Shown here: one piece after another, positions 34,794-43,978 of the stretch | Numbering within the stretch: the first letter of the stretch is position 1 | How the letters are laid out: every line of letters starts with the position of its first letter | Origin: Rathayibacter rhapontici | GTDB taxonomy: Bacteria; Actinomycetota; Actinomycetes; Actinomycetales; Microbacteriaceae | Length of the DNA: 64,000 nt | Direction: 5' to 3' | NCBI RefSeq assembly: GCF_001995175.1 | Contig: NZ_MUKN01000008.1 | Location: forward strand, 22,099 to 86,098 | The notes under the pieces: generated by a model | The model's database searches: none | What the model saw: only the letters and a program-made list of their open reading frames with translations | Told to the model about the DNA's origin: nothing | Position numbers and translations under genes: made by a program

Positions 34794-35461
34794 TGAAGAC
34801 CGAGCGAACCGAACTGGAAACGCGTGCCGCTCGGCACGCGGCCCTCAGCGACCCCGCACGCCTGCGGATCACCGACCTGCTCACCCTTGGAGACCTGGCG
34901 CCGCGAGAGCTGCAGGACCGGCTCGGGATGCCCTCGAACCTCGTCGCGCACCACCTCGCTGTGCTCGAGCGGGAGGGCATGATCCTCCGACGCCGTTCGG
35001 AGGCGGACCGGCGCCGGAGCTACGTGCACCTGATCCCGGGCGCGTTCGATCAGCTCGGGCCGTCGACCACCGCTGCAGCGCGGCGGGTGTTGTTCGTGTG
35101 CACCGCGAACTCCGCCCGATCCCGACTCGCTGCGCAGCTCTGGGCGCAGCGCAGCCCCATCCCCGCCGCCTCTGCCGGCACGCACCCGGCCGCGGTGGTG
35201 GCCGCCGGAGCGATCGCCGCCGCCGAACGTCACGGCCTCCCGCTGCCCATCGGCGCCCCCCAGCAGTTCGCCGACGTCGCCGTCGACACCGATCTCATCG
35301 TCACCGTCTGCGACGCCGCCCACGAGGAGCTCGGCTCGGAGGCGCTGCACTGGTCGATCCCCGATCCGGTGCCCGCCGGCACGGACGCCGCGTTCGATGC
35401 CGCCTACGATGAGCTCGCCGCGCGCGTCGACGCTCTCGCGGCGAGGGTCACGGCCGCCTGA
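34793..35461 (+). CDS. ArsR-ArsC fusion: arsenic repressor joined to arsenate reductase-like domain
   Basis: 222 residues. Residues 8-85 are a winged-helix ArsR-type domain (RHAALSDPARLRITDLLTLG, MPSNLVAHHLAVLEREGMI). Residues 96-222 form a second low-molecular-weight phosphatase-like ArsC with CTANSAR (Cys103 to Arg109) and WSIPDPV. The ArsR metal-binding CxC motif is not visible, so the sensor may use other residues or respond to the ArsC domain. Such fusions occur in actinobacterial ars operons. Divergent from aqpS and convergent with the arsR gene downstream. Confidence 0.88.
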   Translation: MKTERTELETRAARHAALSDPARLRITDLLTLGDLAPRELQDRLGMPSNLVAHHLAVLEREGMILRRRSEADRRRSYVHLIPGAFDQLGPSTTAAARRVLFVCTANSARSRLAAQLWAQRSPIPAASAGTHPAAVVAAGAIAAAERHGLPLPIGAPQQFADVAVDTDLIVTVCDAAHEELGSEALHWSIPDPVPAGTDAAFDAAYDELAARVDALAARVTAA

Positions 35462-35812
35462 TCAGACGCGGGTGAGCATGCCTGCGAGGGAGTCGAGGGC
35501 TCCCGGGACGAGGGAGAAGTACGCCCACGTGCCGCGCTTCTCGCGAGCCAGGATCCCGGCGTCCACGAGGATCTTCAAGTGGTGCGACACCGTGGGCTGA
35601 CTCAGCCCGACCGGCTCGGTGAAGTCGCAGACGCACACCTCGCCTGAGCTGCTCGATGCCACGATCGACACCAGGCGGAGCCTCGCCGGATCCGCCATCG
35701 CCTTCAACGCCCGCGCCAGCAGCTCCGCGCCCTCCGCGCTCAGCGGCTCGCGCGCGAGCGGCGCGCAGCATGCGGCCGCCGCCGCGGTCAGAGTCAGCTC
35801 GGTCATCCCCAT
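35462..35812 (-). CDS. arsR: ArsR family arsenite-responsive repressor
   Basis: 116 residues with the corynebacterial type of arsenite site: adjacent Cys15-Cys16 near the N-terminus (AACCAPL) and cysteines 60 and 62 (EVCVCDF), comparable to Cys15/Cys16/Cys55 of the Corynebacterium glutamicum protein. Winged helix PVGLSQPTVSHHLKIL. GGTGGAG precedes ATG 35812; a second ATG at 35806 is possible. Divergent from the flavin monooxygenase gene; its stop abuts that of the fusion gene. Confidence 0.9.
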   Translation of the reverse strand: MGMTELTLTAAAAACCAPLAREPLSAEGAELLARALKAMADPARLRLVSIVASSSSGEVCVCDFTEPVGLSQPTVSHHLKILVDAGILAREKRGTWAYFSLVPGALDSLAGMLTRV

Positions 35813-35831
35813 GACTCCACCTTCCCATACA

Positions 35832-35873
35832 TTGACAGTCATCGATATGCCGGGGCAGACTCGCTTCATCGAT
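35832..35873. promoter_or_regulatory. Promoter/operator region between arsR and the flavoprotein gene
   Basis: TTGACA at 35832-35837 is a perfect -35 match on the plus strand. TCATCGAT occurs twice (35839-35846 and 35866-35873), each containing the palindrome ATCGAT, 27 bases apart; plausible binding sites for the CgArsR-like repressor. Confidence 0.45.
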
Positions 35874-35900
35874 GACCGTCGATGTTGAGGAGTGCACCTG

Positions 35901-37220
35901 ATGACCCTGCTGCTGACCGTCCCGCCCCGCACCGACGAGCGCCGCCTCACCGGTCTGCCCGTCGCCGTCATCGGCGCCGGGCCCGTCGGTCTCGCGGCCG
36001 CCGCGCAGCTGCTCGAGCGCGGCCTCGACGTCATCGTCTACGAGGCCGGGGACAGCGCAGGCGCAGCCGTGCAGCAGTGGGGACACACCCGCCTGTTCTC
36101 CCCGTGGGAGTATCTGGTCGATTCCGCTGCCGGACGCCTGCTCGACGCGAGCGGTTGGGAGGCGCCCGCAGCGAAGAAGCTGCCCACCGGGCACGAGTTC
36201 ATCTGCGACTACCTCGCGCCCCTCGCGGCGACCCCGCAGCTCGCCCCGATCGTCCGGTACCGCTCCCGCGTGACCGCCGTGAGCCGCGAGGGTATGGACC
36301 GCACCCGCTCCACCGGCCGCGCCGCCACTCCGTTCCTGCTGCGCCTGGAAACCCCGGAGGGCGTCACCGACGTCACCGCTCGCGCCGTGATCGACACCTC
36401 CGGCACCTACTCGACCCCCAACGCCCTCGCATCGGCTGGCCTCGATCCGATCGGCGCCGCCGACGTCGCCGAGCACCTCAGTCACGCGCTGCCCGACGTG
36501 CTCGGCGCCGACCGCGCCCGTTTCGCCGGGAAGAGCGTCCTCGTCGTCGGCGCCGGGCACTCCGCGGCGAACACCCTGATCACGCTCGCCCGCCTCGCCC
36601 GCGAGGAGCCCGGCACGACCATCACCTGGGCGATCCGCGGCACCAGCCCGCTGCGCGTCTTCGGCTCGGGCGACGATGAGCTCGAAGAGCGCGGCAAGCT
36701 CGGCGGCACGGTCCACCAGCTCGTCCGCGACGGTGCGATAACCCTCCTCGACCGCTTCGAGATCGACCGGCTCGAGAAGACCGCCACCGGTCGGGTCGCC
36801 GTCCTCGGGCGCCGCCGGAAGGAGCACGAGAGCGTCGAAGCCGACGTCGTCGTGCAGGCCACCGGATTCCGCCCCGATCTCGACATGCTGCGCGAGATCC
36901 GCGTCTCCCTGGACGAGATCGTGGAAGCGCCGCGTGCGCTCGCGACCCTCATCGACCCGAACCTGCACTCCTGCGGCACCGTCGACCCGCACGGCGTCGC
37001 CGAGCTCGCCCACCCCGAGCCGAACTTCTACATCGCCGGGATGAAGTCGTACGGCCGCGCGCCGACCTTCCTCCTCGTCACCGGCTACGAGCAGGTCCGG
37101 TCGATCGCGGACGAGCTCGCGGGCGATCACGCTGCGGCCCGGCGCGTGCAGCTCGTGCTCCCCGAGACCGGCGTCTGCTCCACCGACATCGCATCCGCCG
37201 GAGGAGGCTGCTGCTCGTGA
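35901..37220 (+). CDS. arsO: FAD/NAD(P)-binding protein of ars operon (ArsO-like flavin monooxygenase)
   Basis: About 439 residues. Two dinucleotide-binding motifs: VAVIGAGPVGLAAAAQL near residue 22 and VLVVGAGHSAANTLITL about 210, with ATGFRPD of flavin monooxygenases. The C-terminus is cysteine-rich (GVCSTDI, GGGCCS), suggestive of metal(loid) contact. Genes of this type are called ArsO and recur in ars operons; the substrate is not established. GAGGAG lies 9 bases before ATG 35901; GTG 35892 is an alternative. The stop overlaps the next start (GTGA). Confidence 0.82.
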   Translation: MTLLLTVPPRTDERRLTGLPVAVIGAGPVGLAAAAQLLERGLDVIVYEAGDSAGAAVQQWGHTRLFSPWEYLVDSAAGRLLDASGWEAPAAKKLPTGHEFICDYLAPLAATPQLAPIVRYRSRVTAVSREGMDRTRSTGRAATPFLLRLETPEGVTDVTARAVIDTSGTYSTPNALASAGLDPIGAADVAEHLSHALPDVLGADRARFAGKSVLVVGAGHSAANTLITLARLAREEPGTTITWAIRGTSPLRVFGSGDDELEERGKLGGTVHQLVRDGAITLLDRFEIDRLEKTATGRVAVLGRRRKEHESVEADVVVQATGFRPDLDMLREIRVSLDEIVEAPRALATLIDPNLHSCGTVDPHGVAELAHPEPNFYIAGMKSYGRAPTFLLVTGYEQVRSIADELAGDHAAARRVQLVLPETGVCSTDIASAGGGCCS

Positions 37221-37714
37221 CCGCGATCCGGCCGATGAACCCCGAGGACTGGGCGGCGGTCGAGGCGACCTACCGCGAGGGCATCGCGACCGGGCATGCC
37301 ACCTTCGAGGCCGAACCGCCGACCTGGGAGGCGTTCGATGCGGGGAAGCTCGACGTCGGGCGCCTGGTCGCCGTCGACGGCGATCGGATCCTCGGGTGGG
37401 CCGCGCTCTCAGCCGTCTCCAGCCGGCGCGTCTACCGCGGAGTGGTCGAGCACTCCGTCTACGTCGCCGCGGCCGCCCGTGGCCGCGGCATCGGCGCAGC
37501 ACTCCTGAGGGCGCTCATCGACGCTGCGGACGACGCCGGCTTCTGGACGATCCAGTCGAGCGTCTTCCCCGAGAACACCGCCAGCCTGGCCCTGCACGAC
37601 CGCGTCGGCTTCCGCCGGATCGGCACGCGCGAGCGGATCGCGCTGATGACCTACGGACCGGCCGCCGGGACCTGGCGCGACACCGTCCTCCTCGAGCGAC
37701 GACGCCTGTCCTGA
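37217..37714 (+). CDS. arsN1: ArsN1-type GNAT N-acetyltransferase (arsinothricin/phosphinothricin-like)
   Basis: 165-residue GNAT enzyme: IRPMNPEDWAAVEATYREGI, GHATFEAEPPTWEAF, acetyl-CoA loop VAAAARGRGIGAALLRALI, IQSSVFPENTASLALHDRVGF. This is the pattern of phosphinothricin acetyltransferases and of ArsN1, which acetylates the organoarsenical antibiotic arsinothricin. Position as the last gene of the arsO unit favours ArsN1. It starts with GTG overlapping the arsO stop. Activity on arsinothricin is inferred from family and context. Confidence 0.85.
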   Translation: MTAIRPMNPEDWAAVEATYREGIATGHATFEAEPPTWEAFDAGKLDVGRLVAVDGDRILGWAALSAVSSRRVYRGVVEHSVYVAAAARGRGIGAALLRALIDAADDAGFWTIQSSVFPENTASLALHDRVGFRRIGTRERIALMTYGPAAGTWRDTVLLERRRLS

Positions 37715-38128
37715 TCGCCGTCCGTGTGCACGACTCCTCGTGAGGTCGCGGCACTCGTTCGGACGGCCGTGAGCAGCCCGTTGCGCGACGGCATCCGATC
37801 GGCCGACGCACGCGCGGCGGAACCACCCGAGTGAAGGGCGGCTCTCCGGGCCGCTACTCCACGTCGCGACGGCCGGCTCGTCCCAGTGGGTGGCGGCGCG
37901 GAGCGACGGAGCACCGTCGCCGCCATCAGCGCGGCCTGCTGCTGCTCGTGCGTCGAGGCAGCACCCGCGCAGGCGGAGGCGTGTTCTCCACCGAGCCGCG
38001 GCCGCCAGGCGCGCCGTCCGCCCGCTCCCCGACTTCTTCGAGGTCTCCGCCTGACCGACCCGACGGTCTCCGCTGCTCGAGGCGCTCGCGGTCGCGGCGG
38101 GGTGGCGGGAGCGGGTCGCGGACGCCGA
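37715..38128. other. 414-base gap without a supported gene
   Basis: Lies between two convergent genes at the right end of the ars cluster. Open frames exist on both strands but show only Arg/Ser/Pro-rich shadow composition, without a ribosome site or recognisable motif. Could hold the right junction of an inserted ars cluster; no repeat matching the left junction was seen. Confidence 0.4.
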
Positions 38129-38158
38129 AGGGCCCGCCGCTCCCCAGCGACGGGCCCT
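38129..38158 (-). terminator. Hairpin terminator of the arabinose operon
   Basis: AGGGCCCG and CGGGCCCT pair perfectly (8 bases) around a 14-base loop, 13 bases after the araA stop at 38172 on the minus strand. A short TTC follows rather than a U-tract. Confidence 0.65.
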
Positions 38159-38171
38159 CCGATCGAGGCGG

Positions 38172-39713
38172 TTACAGCCCCTGCGAGAGGCGGTAGTACG
38201 CCGCGTTCGCGCGCAGCTCGTTCTCGAAGCCGCGGAGCGTCGTGCCCTCGTCGATGACGAGCAGCTCGACGCCGGCGATGCGGGCGAAGTCCTCCCACGC
38301 CTCCACGCCGATCTGCGTCGTCATGACCGTGTGGTGCGCCGCTCCCGCGGTGATCCACGCGGCGGCGCTCGTGCTGAAGTCCGGAGCCGGCTGCCAGACG
38401 GCGCGGCCGACCGGGAGGTGCGGCAGCGTCTGCGGCGGCTCGACGTTCTGCACGGCGTTGGCGACGAGGCGGAAGCGCTCGCGCACGTCGCTCAGCGCGA
38501 CGACGACGGCGGGTCCCGCATCCGCGGTGAAGACCAGGCGCACCGGGTCCTCGCGGCCGCCGATGCCCAGCGGGTGGATCTCGAGCGTGGCGCGCTTCGA
38601 CGAGAGCGACGGCGAGACCTCGAGCATGTGCGCACCGAGGATCAGCTCCTCGCCGGGCGTCATGTCGTAGGTGTAGTCCTCCATGAGGCTGGTGCCGCCG
38701 GGGAGGCCGGCGCCCATGACGGCGGCGATGCGGATGAGGACGGCCGTCTTCCAGTCGCCCTCTCCGCCGAAGCCGTAGCCGTCGGCCATCAGGCGCTGCA
38801 CCGCGAGGCCGGGGAGCTGGCGGAGTCCGCCGAGGTCCTCGAAGCTGTCGGTGAACGCCTCGAAGCCGCCCTCCTCGAGGAACGAGCGCAGGCCGATCTC
38901 GACGGCCGCGCCGTAGCGGAGCGACTCGTGGCGCTCGCCGCCGGGGAGCAGCTCGGCGACCACGTCGTAGCTCTCGACGTACTCGGCGACGAGGGCGTCG
39001 ATCTGCTCGGGGGTCGCGGCGTCGACGCGCTCGACGAGCTCGTTGACGCCCCAGGTGTTGACGCTGACGCCGAGGCGGATCTCGGCCTCGGTCTTGTCGC
39101 CCTCGGTGACGGCGACGTTGCGCATGTTGTCGCCGAAGCGGGCGACCTTCATGCTCTGCGAGGCGGCCCAGCCGGACGCGGCGCGCGACCAGATGCCGAT
39201 CGACTCCGTCACGCGGGCATCGCTGGCGTGGCCGACGACGGTCTTCCGCGGCACGCTCATCCGGCTGAGGATGTAGCCGTGCTCGCGGTCGCCGTGCGCG
39301 GCCTGGTTGAGGTTCATGAAGTCGAAGTCGATGTCCTGCCACGGCAGGGCGACGTTCGCCTGGGTGTGGAAGTGCAGCAGCGGCTTGGCGAGCGCGTCGA
39401 AGCCGTGGATCCACATCTTCGAGGGGCTGAAGGTGTGCATCCAGGTGATGACGCCCACGACGGAGTCGTCCGCGTTGGCCTCGATCATGGTGCGGCGGAT
39501 CGCGTCGGAGCTCTTCAGCACCGGCTTCCACTCGACGGTGACGGGGATCGCGCTGGCCGCGTTCAGCTCGGCGACGACGGCCTGCGACTGCTCGGCGACC
39601 TGGCGGAGGGTGTCCTCGCCGTAGAGGTCCTGGCTGCCGGTCAGGAACCAGACGGTGCGGGTGGCGAGGTCGGGGATGATGCTGCCGGATCGGGGGGTGC
39701 TGGTCGTGCTCAT
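38172..39713 (-). CDS. araA: L-arabinose isomerase
   Basis: 513 residues, normal for AraA; converts L-arabinose to L-ribulose using Mn2+. Visible conserved stretches: [16 protein letters not shown] at the N-terminus, [37 protein letters not shown] (metal-binding Glu), [10 protein letters not shown] (metal-binding His), [13 protein letters not shown] (metal-binding His). The ATG overlaps the araD stop (ATGA). Last gene of the kinase, araD, araA operon. Confidence 0.96.
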   Translation of the reverse strand: MSTTSTPRSGSIIPDLATRTVWFLTGSQDLYGEDTLRQVAEQSQAVVAELNAASAIPVTVEWKPVLKSSDAIRRTMIEANADDSVVGVITWMHTFSPSKMWIHGFDALAKPLLHFHTQANVALPWQDIDFDFMNLNQAAHGDREHGYILSRMSVPRKTVVGHASDARVTESIGIWSRAASGWAASQSMKVARFGDNMRNVAVTEGDKTEAEIRLGVSVNTWGVNELVERVDAATPEQIDALVAEYVESYDVVAELLPGGERHESLRYGAAVEIGLRSFLEEGGFEAFTDSFEDLGGLRQLPGLAVQRLMADGYGFGGEGDWKTAVLIRIAAVMGAGLPGGTSLMEDYTYDMTPGEELILGAHMLEVSPSLSSKRATLEIHPLGIGGREDPVRLVFTADAGPAVVVALSDVRERFRLVANAVQNVEPPQTLPHLPVGRAVWQPAPDFSTSAAAWITAGAAHHTVMTTQIGVEAWEDFARIAGVELLVIDEGTTLRGFENELRANAAYYRLSQGL

Positions 39714-40417
39714 GCGATGGCTCCGGTGGGGTTCTGTCCGTAGACGTTCTGGTAGCGGTCGAACAGGGCGTCGATCGACTCCTGCGGGATGGGGACGAGC
39801 TCGCCGCCCTGGCGCGCGAGGTGCACGGTGCGGGCGACGTCCTCGGCCATGACGGCCGCCTTCACGGCGTCCTTCGCGTCCTTGCCGATGGTGAAGACTC
39901 CGTGGTTCTGCATCAGGACCGCGCGCGAGCGGTGCCCGGTGAGGGTCGCGACGATGCCGCGGCCGATGGAGTCGTCGCCGATGATCGCGAACGGGCCGAT
40001 CGGGATCTCGCCGCCGAACTCGTCCGCCATCGCGGTGATGACGCAGGGGATCGCCTCGGCGCGCGCGGCCCAGGCGGTGGCGTAGGTGGAGTGCGTGTGC
40101 ACGACTCCGCCGACCTCGGGCATCTCGCGGTACACGTAGGCGTGCGCCGCGGTGTCGCTGGACGGGCTGCGGTCGCTGCCGGGGGTGCCCGGGACGACGA
40201 CGCCGTCGAGGTCGCACAGGATCATGTTCTCGGCGGAGAGGTCGTCGTACGAGACTCCGCTGGGCTTGATCACGAAGAGGTCGGCACCGGGCACGCGGCC
40301 CGAGATGTTGCCGCCCGTCCAGATGACGAGGCCGTAGCGGACGAGCTCGGAGTGCAGGCGGGCGACGTCCTCGCGGACGCGCGCGATCGCCTCCTCGATG
40401 GCCGGGTCGAAGGTCAT
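39710..40417 (-). CDS. araD: L-ribulose-5-phosphate 4-epimerase
   Basis: 235 residues, class II aldolase/epimerase fold; makes D-xylulose 5-phosphate for the pentose phosphate pathway. Conserved features: [33 protein letters not shown], zinc ligands in [11 protein letters not shown] and the third His in [15 protein letters not shown] overlaps at both ends with the kinase and araA genes. Confidence 0.96.
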   Translation of the reverse strand: MTFDPAIEEAIARVREDVARLHSELVRYGLVIWTGGNISGRVPGADLFVIKPSGVSYDDLSAENMILCDLDGVVVPGTPGSDRSPSSDTAAHAYVYREMPEVGGVVHTHSTYATAWAARAEAIPCVITAMADEFGGEIPIGPFAIIGDDSIGRGIVATLTGHRSRAVLMQNHGVFTIGKDAKDAVKAAVMAEDVARTVHLARQGGELVPIPQESIDALFDRYQNVYGQNPTGAIA

Positions 40418-42056
40418 GCGGTCTCTCCCTGTGCGGTGGGTCGGGTGTCGGTGAGGGTCTCGACGGCGGTGCGCTCGACGGCGAGGCCGGCGCGGTAGCG
40501 CTCGAGGTAGGAGGCGAATCCGGCGACATCGGCGGCGTCGGGGGCGACGCTGTCGAAGGAGTAGCCGCTGAACACCCGGTCGGTGAGGTACGCGCTGAGG
40601 TCGCCCCCGCCGTCGCGGCGGAACGCGGCGAGCACCGCGATACCCCACGGGCCGCCCTCGGAGGCGGTCTCGGCGACGGCCACGGGCGCGTCGAGCGCTC
40701 CGGCGAGGAAGCGCTGCGCGACTCCGGCCGTGCGGAACATGCCGCCGTGCGCGTACATCGCGTCGAGCTCGACGCCCTCCTCGGCGAGCACGCGCATGCC
40801 GAGTGCGAGGGTGCCGAAGACGCCGTAGAGCTGCGCGCGGATGAAGTTGGGCAGCGTCAGCCGCGAGTCCGGGGTGCGGACGACGAGCGGACGGCCCTCG
40901 ACGAGGCCCGCGATCGGCTCGCCGGCGAGGTGGTTGTAGGCGAGGAGTCCGCCGGCGTCGGCGTCGCCCTCGAGCGCCGCGCGGAACAGCGTGCCGTAGA
41001 CGGCGTCGCTGTCGGCGGGGAGGCCCTGCGCCGCGGCGAACTGCGAGAACAGGCCGACCCACGTCGCGAGCTCGCTTGCTCCGTTGTTGCAGTGCACCAT
41101 CGCGACGAGATCGCCGGCCGGAGTCGCGACCAGGTCGAGCTCGTGGTGGACGCCCGCGAGCGGCCGCTCCAGGACGACCATCGCGAAGATGCTCGTGCCG
41201 GCGCTGACGTTGCCGGTGCGCGGGGCGACGGAGTTGGTGGCCACCATGCCGGTGCCGGCGTCGCCCTCGGGCGGGCAGAACGGCACGCCGGCCTGCAGCG
41301 CGCCGGTCGGGTCGAGCAGCAGCGCGCCCTCGGCGGTGAGCTCGCCGGCTCGGCGCCCGCGGGGAGCACCTCGGGCAGCAGGACGCGCAGCGCGGGCAGG
41401 CCGTGGCCGGCGACGAGGCCGTCGTACGCCTCGAGCACGGAGGCGTCGTAGTCGGTGGTCGCCGGGTCGGTGGGGACCATGCCCGACGCGTCGCCGACTC
41501 CGAGGACCTTGCGGCCCGTCAGCTTCCAGTGCACGTAGCCCGCGAGGGTCGTGAGGAAGGCGACGTCGGCCACGTGCGGCTCGTCGTCGAGCACCGCCTG
41601 GTGGAAGTGCGCGAGCGACCAGCGCAGCGGGATGTTGGCGCCGAACAGCTCGGTGAGCTGCTCCGAGGCCGGACCCGTGCTGGTGTTGCGCCAGGTGCGG
41701 AACGGCACGAGCAGCTCGCCGCTCGCGTCGAACGGGAGGTAGCCGTGCATCATCGCCGAGACGCCGAGCGCCCCGAACGTGGTGGGAGCGACGCCGTGGC
41801 GCTGCTGCGCGTCGGCGACCAGGTCGGCGAACGCCGCCTGCAGTCCCGACCAGACGTCCTCGAGGGAGTAGGTCCAGCGCCGGTCGACGAAGCGGTTCTC
41901 CCACTCGTGGCTGCCCGTCGCCAGCACGACCGACGGGTCGGCGGCGTCGACGAGACAGGCCTTGATGCGGGTGGATCCGAGTTCGATCCCGAGGGCGGTC
42001 GCGCCGCTCGTGATCGCGTCTCCACCGGGGGCGGAAGGGGGCCGTCGCTGGTCCAT
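40414..42056 (-). pseudogene. araB: FGGY carbohydrate kinase (probable L-ribulokinase), frameshifted
   Basis: About 547 residues when repaired. N-terminal part (frame from ATG 42056, GAGGAG upstream) has [16 protein letters not shown], the phosphate-binding loop of FGGY kinases, and [17 protein letters not shown]. The C-terminal part, with [33 protein letters not shown] and [17 protein letters not shown], is in another frame. One added base near 41344 joins LPAGAEPA to [15 protein letters not shown] as the family requires. Its place ahead of araD and araA indicates L-ribulose as substrate, though the sequence type is closer to xylulokinases than to E. coli AraB. If the shift is real, the strain could not use arabinose by this operon. 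Confidence 0.85.
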
Positions 42057-42076
42057 CGTGCTCCTCGCTCGGGCGA

Positions 42077-42090
42077 TGTGACCGTTCACA
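42077..42090. promoter_or_regulatory. LacI-type operator of the arabinose operon
   Basis: TGTGACCGTTCACA, a 14-base palindrome with central CG and one mismatched pair, 21 bases before the kinase start. Probable site for the LacI regulator encoded just upstream. Confidence 0.65.
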
Positions 42091-42147
42091 AAGCCAGGAG
42101 TCAGAGTAGGCGACGCGCGTCCGGCTTGGCAACGAGGCGGCGGCGTG

Positions 42148-42215
42148 CAGAACGTCAGCCGTGCGGGTGCCTCAGCGACGATCGTGGCTGAGCGGCACTC
42201 TCGGCCGAGGTTCTG
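42148..42215. repeat. Second interspersed repeat family (68 bases, copy 2)
   Basis: CAGAACGTCAGCC at one end and CCGAGGTTCTG at the other, aligning base for base with 26303-26370. It fills the gap between the LacI stop and the arabinose promoter. Confidence 0.6.
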
Positions 42216-42219
42216 CTCG

Positions 42220-43233
42220 TCAGCGGACGGGGCGCGCCGTGGATGCCCGCTCGACCAGCTGCGGAGGGACGGGCAGATCCACCGCCGCCGTCTCCCCGCG
42301 CAGCTCGGCCAGCACGACGCCGATGGTGCGGCGGCCGACCTCGGCGAAGTCCTGGCGGATCGTGGTCAGCGGCGGCAGGTAGTGCGCCGCCTCCGGCACG
42401 TCGTCGAAGCCGATGACGCTCAGGTCCGCGGGCACTCGCACGCCCCGATCCGCGCACGCGTGCAGGAGTCCGAGCGCCATCTGGTCGTTCCCCGCGAAGA
42501 CGGCGTCGAGGTCCGCGACCTCGTCGAGCAGCCGGAGCCCGGCGCGGTAGCCGGACTCGGCGCTCCAGTCGCCCTCGATCACGCGAGCGGGCTCGAGTCC
42601 GTCCTCGGCGAGCCGCGTCGTGAACCCCTCGAGGCGCGCGTGGGCCTCGACCCAGTGCTGCGGACCCGCGACGTGCGCGATCCGCCGGTGCCCGAGGGCG
42701 AGCAGGTGCTCGGTGGCCAGCCGCCCGCCGGCGGCCTGGTCGACCAGGAGTCGCGGATCCGCTCCCCGTCCGGCAGCGCCGAGCGTGACGAACGGCACGT
42801 CGATCGAGAGGCTCTCGATGGCCTCGAGCGCCCGCTCCTGCGGGGCGAGCACGACGATCGCCTCGACCGACTCGCGCTGGAGGTGCTCGAGCCCGTCGGC
42901 GAGCGACTCCGCGTCGGGCGACGCGACGTTGACCACCGGCACGCGGTAACCGGCGTCGCGCGCGGCCTGCTCGATCGCGGCCATCGCGGTCGCGGTGCCG
43001 TAGAAGCTGTGGCTCTCGGCGGCGAGGATCCCGATCAGCCCGCTGCGACTGGTGGCGAGCGCCCGCGCCGCCGCGCTGGGCCGGAAGCCGAGGTCGCTGA
43101 TCGCCGCGAGCACGCGCTCGCGGGTGCGCGGGCGCAGCTGCGGGCTGTCGTTCAGCACGCGCGAGACCGTCTGGTAGGAGACGCCCGCCCGCACCGCGAC
43201 GTCGCGGATCGTCGGCTGTCGCTCGGTCGTCAT
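42220..43233 (-). CDS. LacI family regulator of the arabinose operon
   Basis: 337 residues. HTH and hinge: [37 protein letters not shown]. Sensor: [71 protein letters not shown]. Same strand and directly upstream of the kinase gene, with a LacI-type palindrome between, so most likely the arabinose repressor. The DWSAESGY and [10 protein letters not shown] phrases are shared with the two LacI paralogues at 20-22 kb, marking one subfamily. Confidence 0.92.
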   Translation of the reverse strand: MTTERQPTIRDVAVRAGVSYQTVSRVLNDSPQLRPRTRERVLAAISDLGFRPSAAARALATSRSGLIGILAAESHSFYGTATAMAAIEQAARDAGYRVPVVNVASPDAESLADGLEHLQRESVEAIVVLAPQERALEAIESLSIDVPFVTLGAAGRGADPRLLVDQAAGGRLATEHLLALGHRRIAHVAGPQHWVEAHARLEGFTTRLAEDGLEPARVIEGDWSAESGYRAGLRLLDEVADLDAVFAGNDQMALGLLHACADRGVRVPADLSVIGFDDVPEAAHYLPPLTTIRQDFAEVGRRTIGVVLAELRGETAAVDLPVPPQLVERASTARPVR

Positions 43234-43357
43234 CCGCACACCGTAGCGCGAGGGCTCGACGCGGCCGCCTCCTCCGCGGGAGGGAGGCCGCACCCGGACG
43301 CACCTGCCTAGGCTGGCCGCGGTGCACGGCCGATGCGTGCCCGGAGAAGGAGTTCCC

Positions 43358-43651
43358 GTGGACGAGAGTGCGATCTCGATCGCCGTGGCCCTGGTCGGCG
43401 GACTCGGCGTGCTGGCGTCGGTCGTCGTGCTGCTGGTGCAGAAGCGGGGGATGCTGAACGGCTCGGGTCGCGGCGGACCCGGCGCCGGCGGCGCGAGCGA
43501 CGGCGGTGGCGGCGTGGCCGCCGCTGCGGGCGGCCGTTCGGACGACCGGTCGGAGGGCGGCGGACCGGACGACGGCGGCTCGTCGGGCTCGTCGGACTCG
43601 GGCGGGTCCTCGGGCGGAGGCGACGGCGGTGGCGGCGGCGGCGGGGACTGA
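43358..43651 (+). CDS. Small single-pass membrane protein with Gly/Ser/Asp-rich tail
   Basis: 97 residues from GTG 43358, preceded by AGAAGGAG. An acidic N-terminus (DESAIS), one helix (IAVALVGGLGVLASVVVLLVQ), then QKRG and about 60 residues of Gly, Ser, Asp and Ala ending GDGGGGGGGD. The basic QKRG after the helix puts the disordered tail inside. Function unknown. The good ribosome site and positive-inside pattern support it as real. Confidence 0.6.
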   Translation: MDESAISIAVALVGGLGVLASVVVLLVQKRGMLNGSGRGGPGAGGASDGGGGVAAAAGGRSDDRSEGGGPDDGGSSGSSDSGGSSGGGDGGGGGGGD

Positions 43652-43686
43652 CGACCGCGATCGCCCGTGCTCGTCCGCGACCGTCG

Positions 43687-43821
43687 TCAGCTCCGGGTCG
43701 TGACCGTCGCGAGGTAGAAGTCGACGCTGTCCCCGAGGTCGATGACGGTCAGAGGCGCGGGTGCGACACCCAGGAGGCCGGACGTCGAGTCCGGGCGGAT
43801 CGCGGCGGTGGTCGAGAGCAT
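43687..43821 (-). CDS. 44-residue small protein
   Basis: MLSTTAAIRPDSTSGLLGVA... to YLATVTTRS. GAAGGAAGG lies 7-8 bases before the ATG, a strong ribosome site. Amphipathic rather than membrane-like (DLGDSVDFYLATV). It stands alone between the Gly-rich gene and the DUF1801 gene. It could be a peptide precursor or a regulatory peptide; no modification enzyme is adjacent, so no function is claimed. Confidence 0.45.
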   Translation of the reverse strand: MLSTTAAIRPDSTSGLLGVAPAPLTVIDLGDSVDFYLATVTTRS

Positions 43822-43978
43822 GAGGGACCTTCCTTCGGGAGCCGAGCGCGGGGTGCGCTCCGACCTGGTCCACGATCCTCGGATCCGCGTGCCGCGTCGT
43901 CGTCCCGGGGGACCGAGCAGGGTCATCCGCTCGCACGACATGCATTGCGCCATGCGGGTGACGCGTGGCGCAGGTGAG

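Noticed and set aside
37886..38257. Open frame starting MGGGAERRSTV in the gap after arsN1
   Set aside because: No ribosome site, Arg/Pro/Ser-rich shadow composition, and it runs over the araA 3' end and its terminator.
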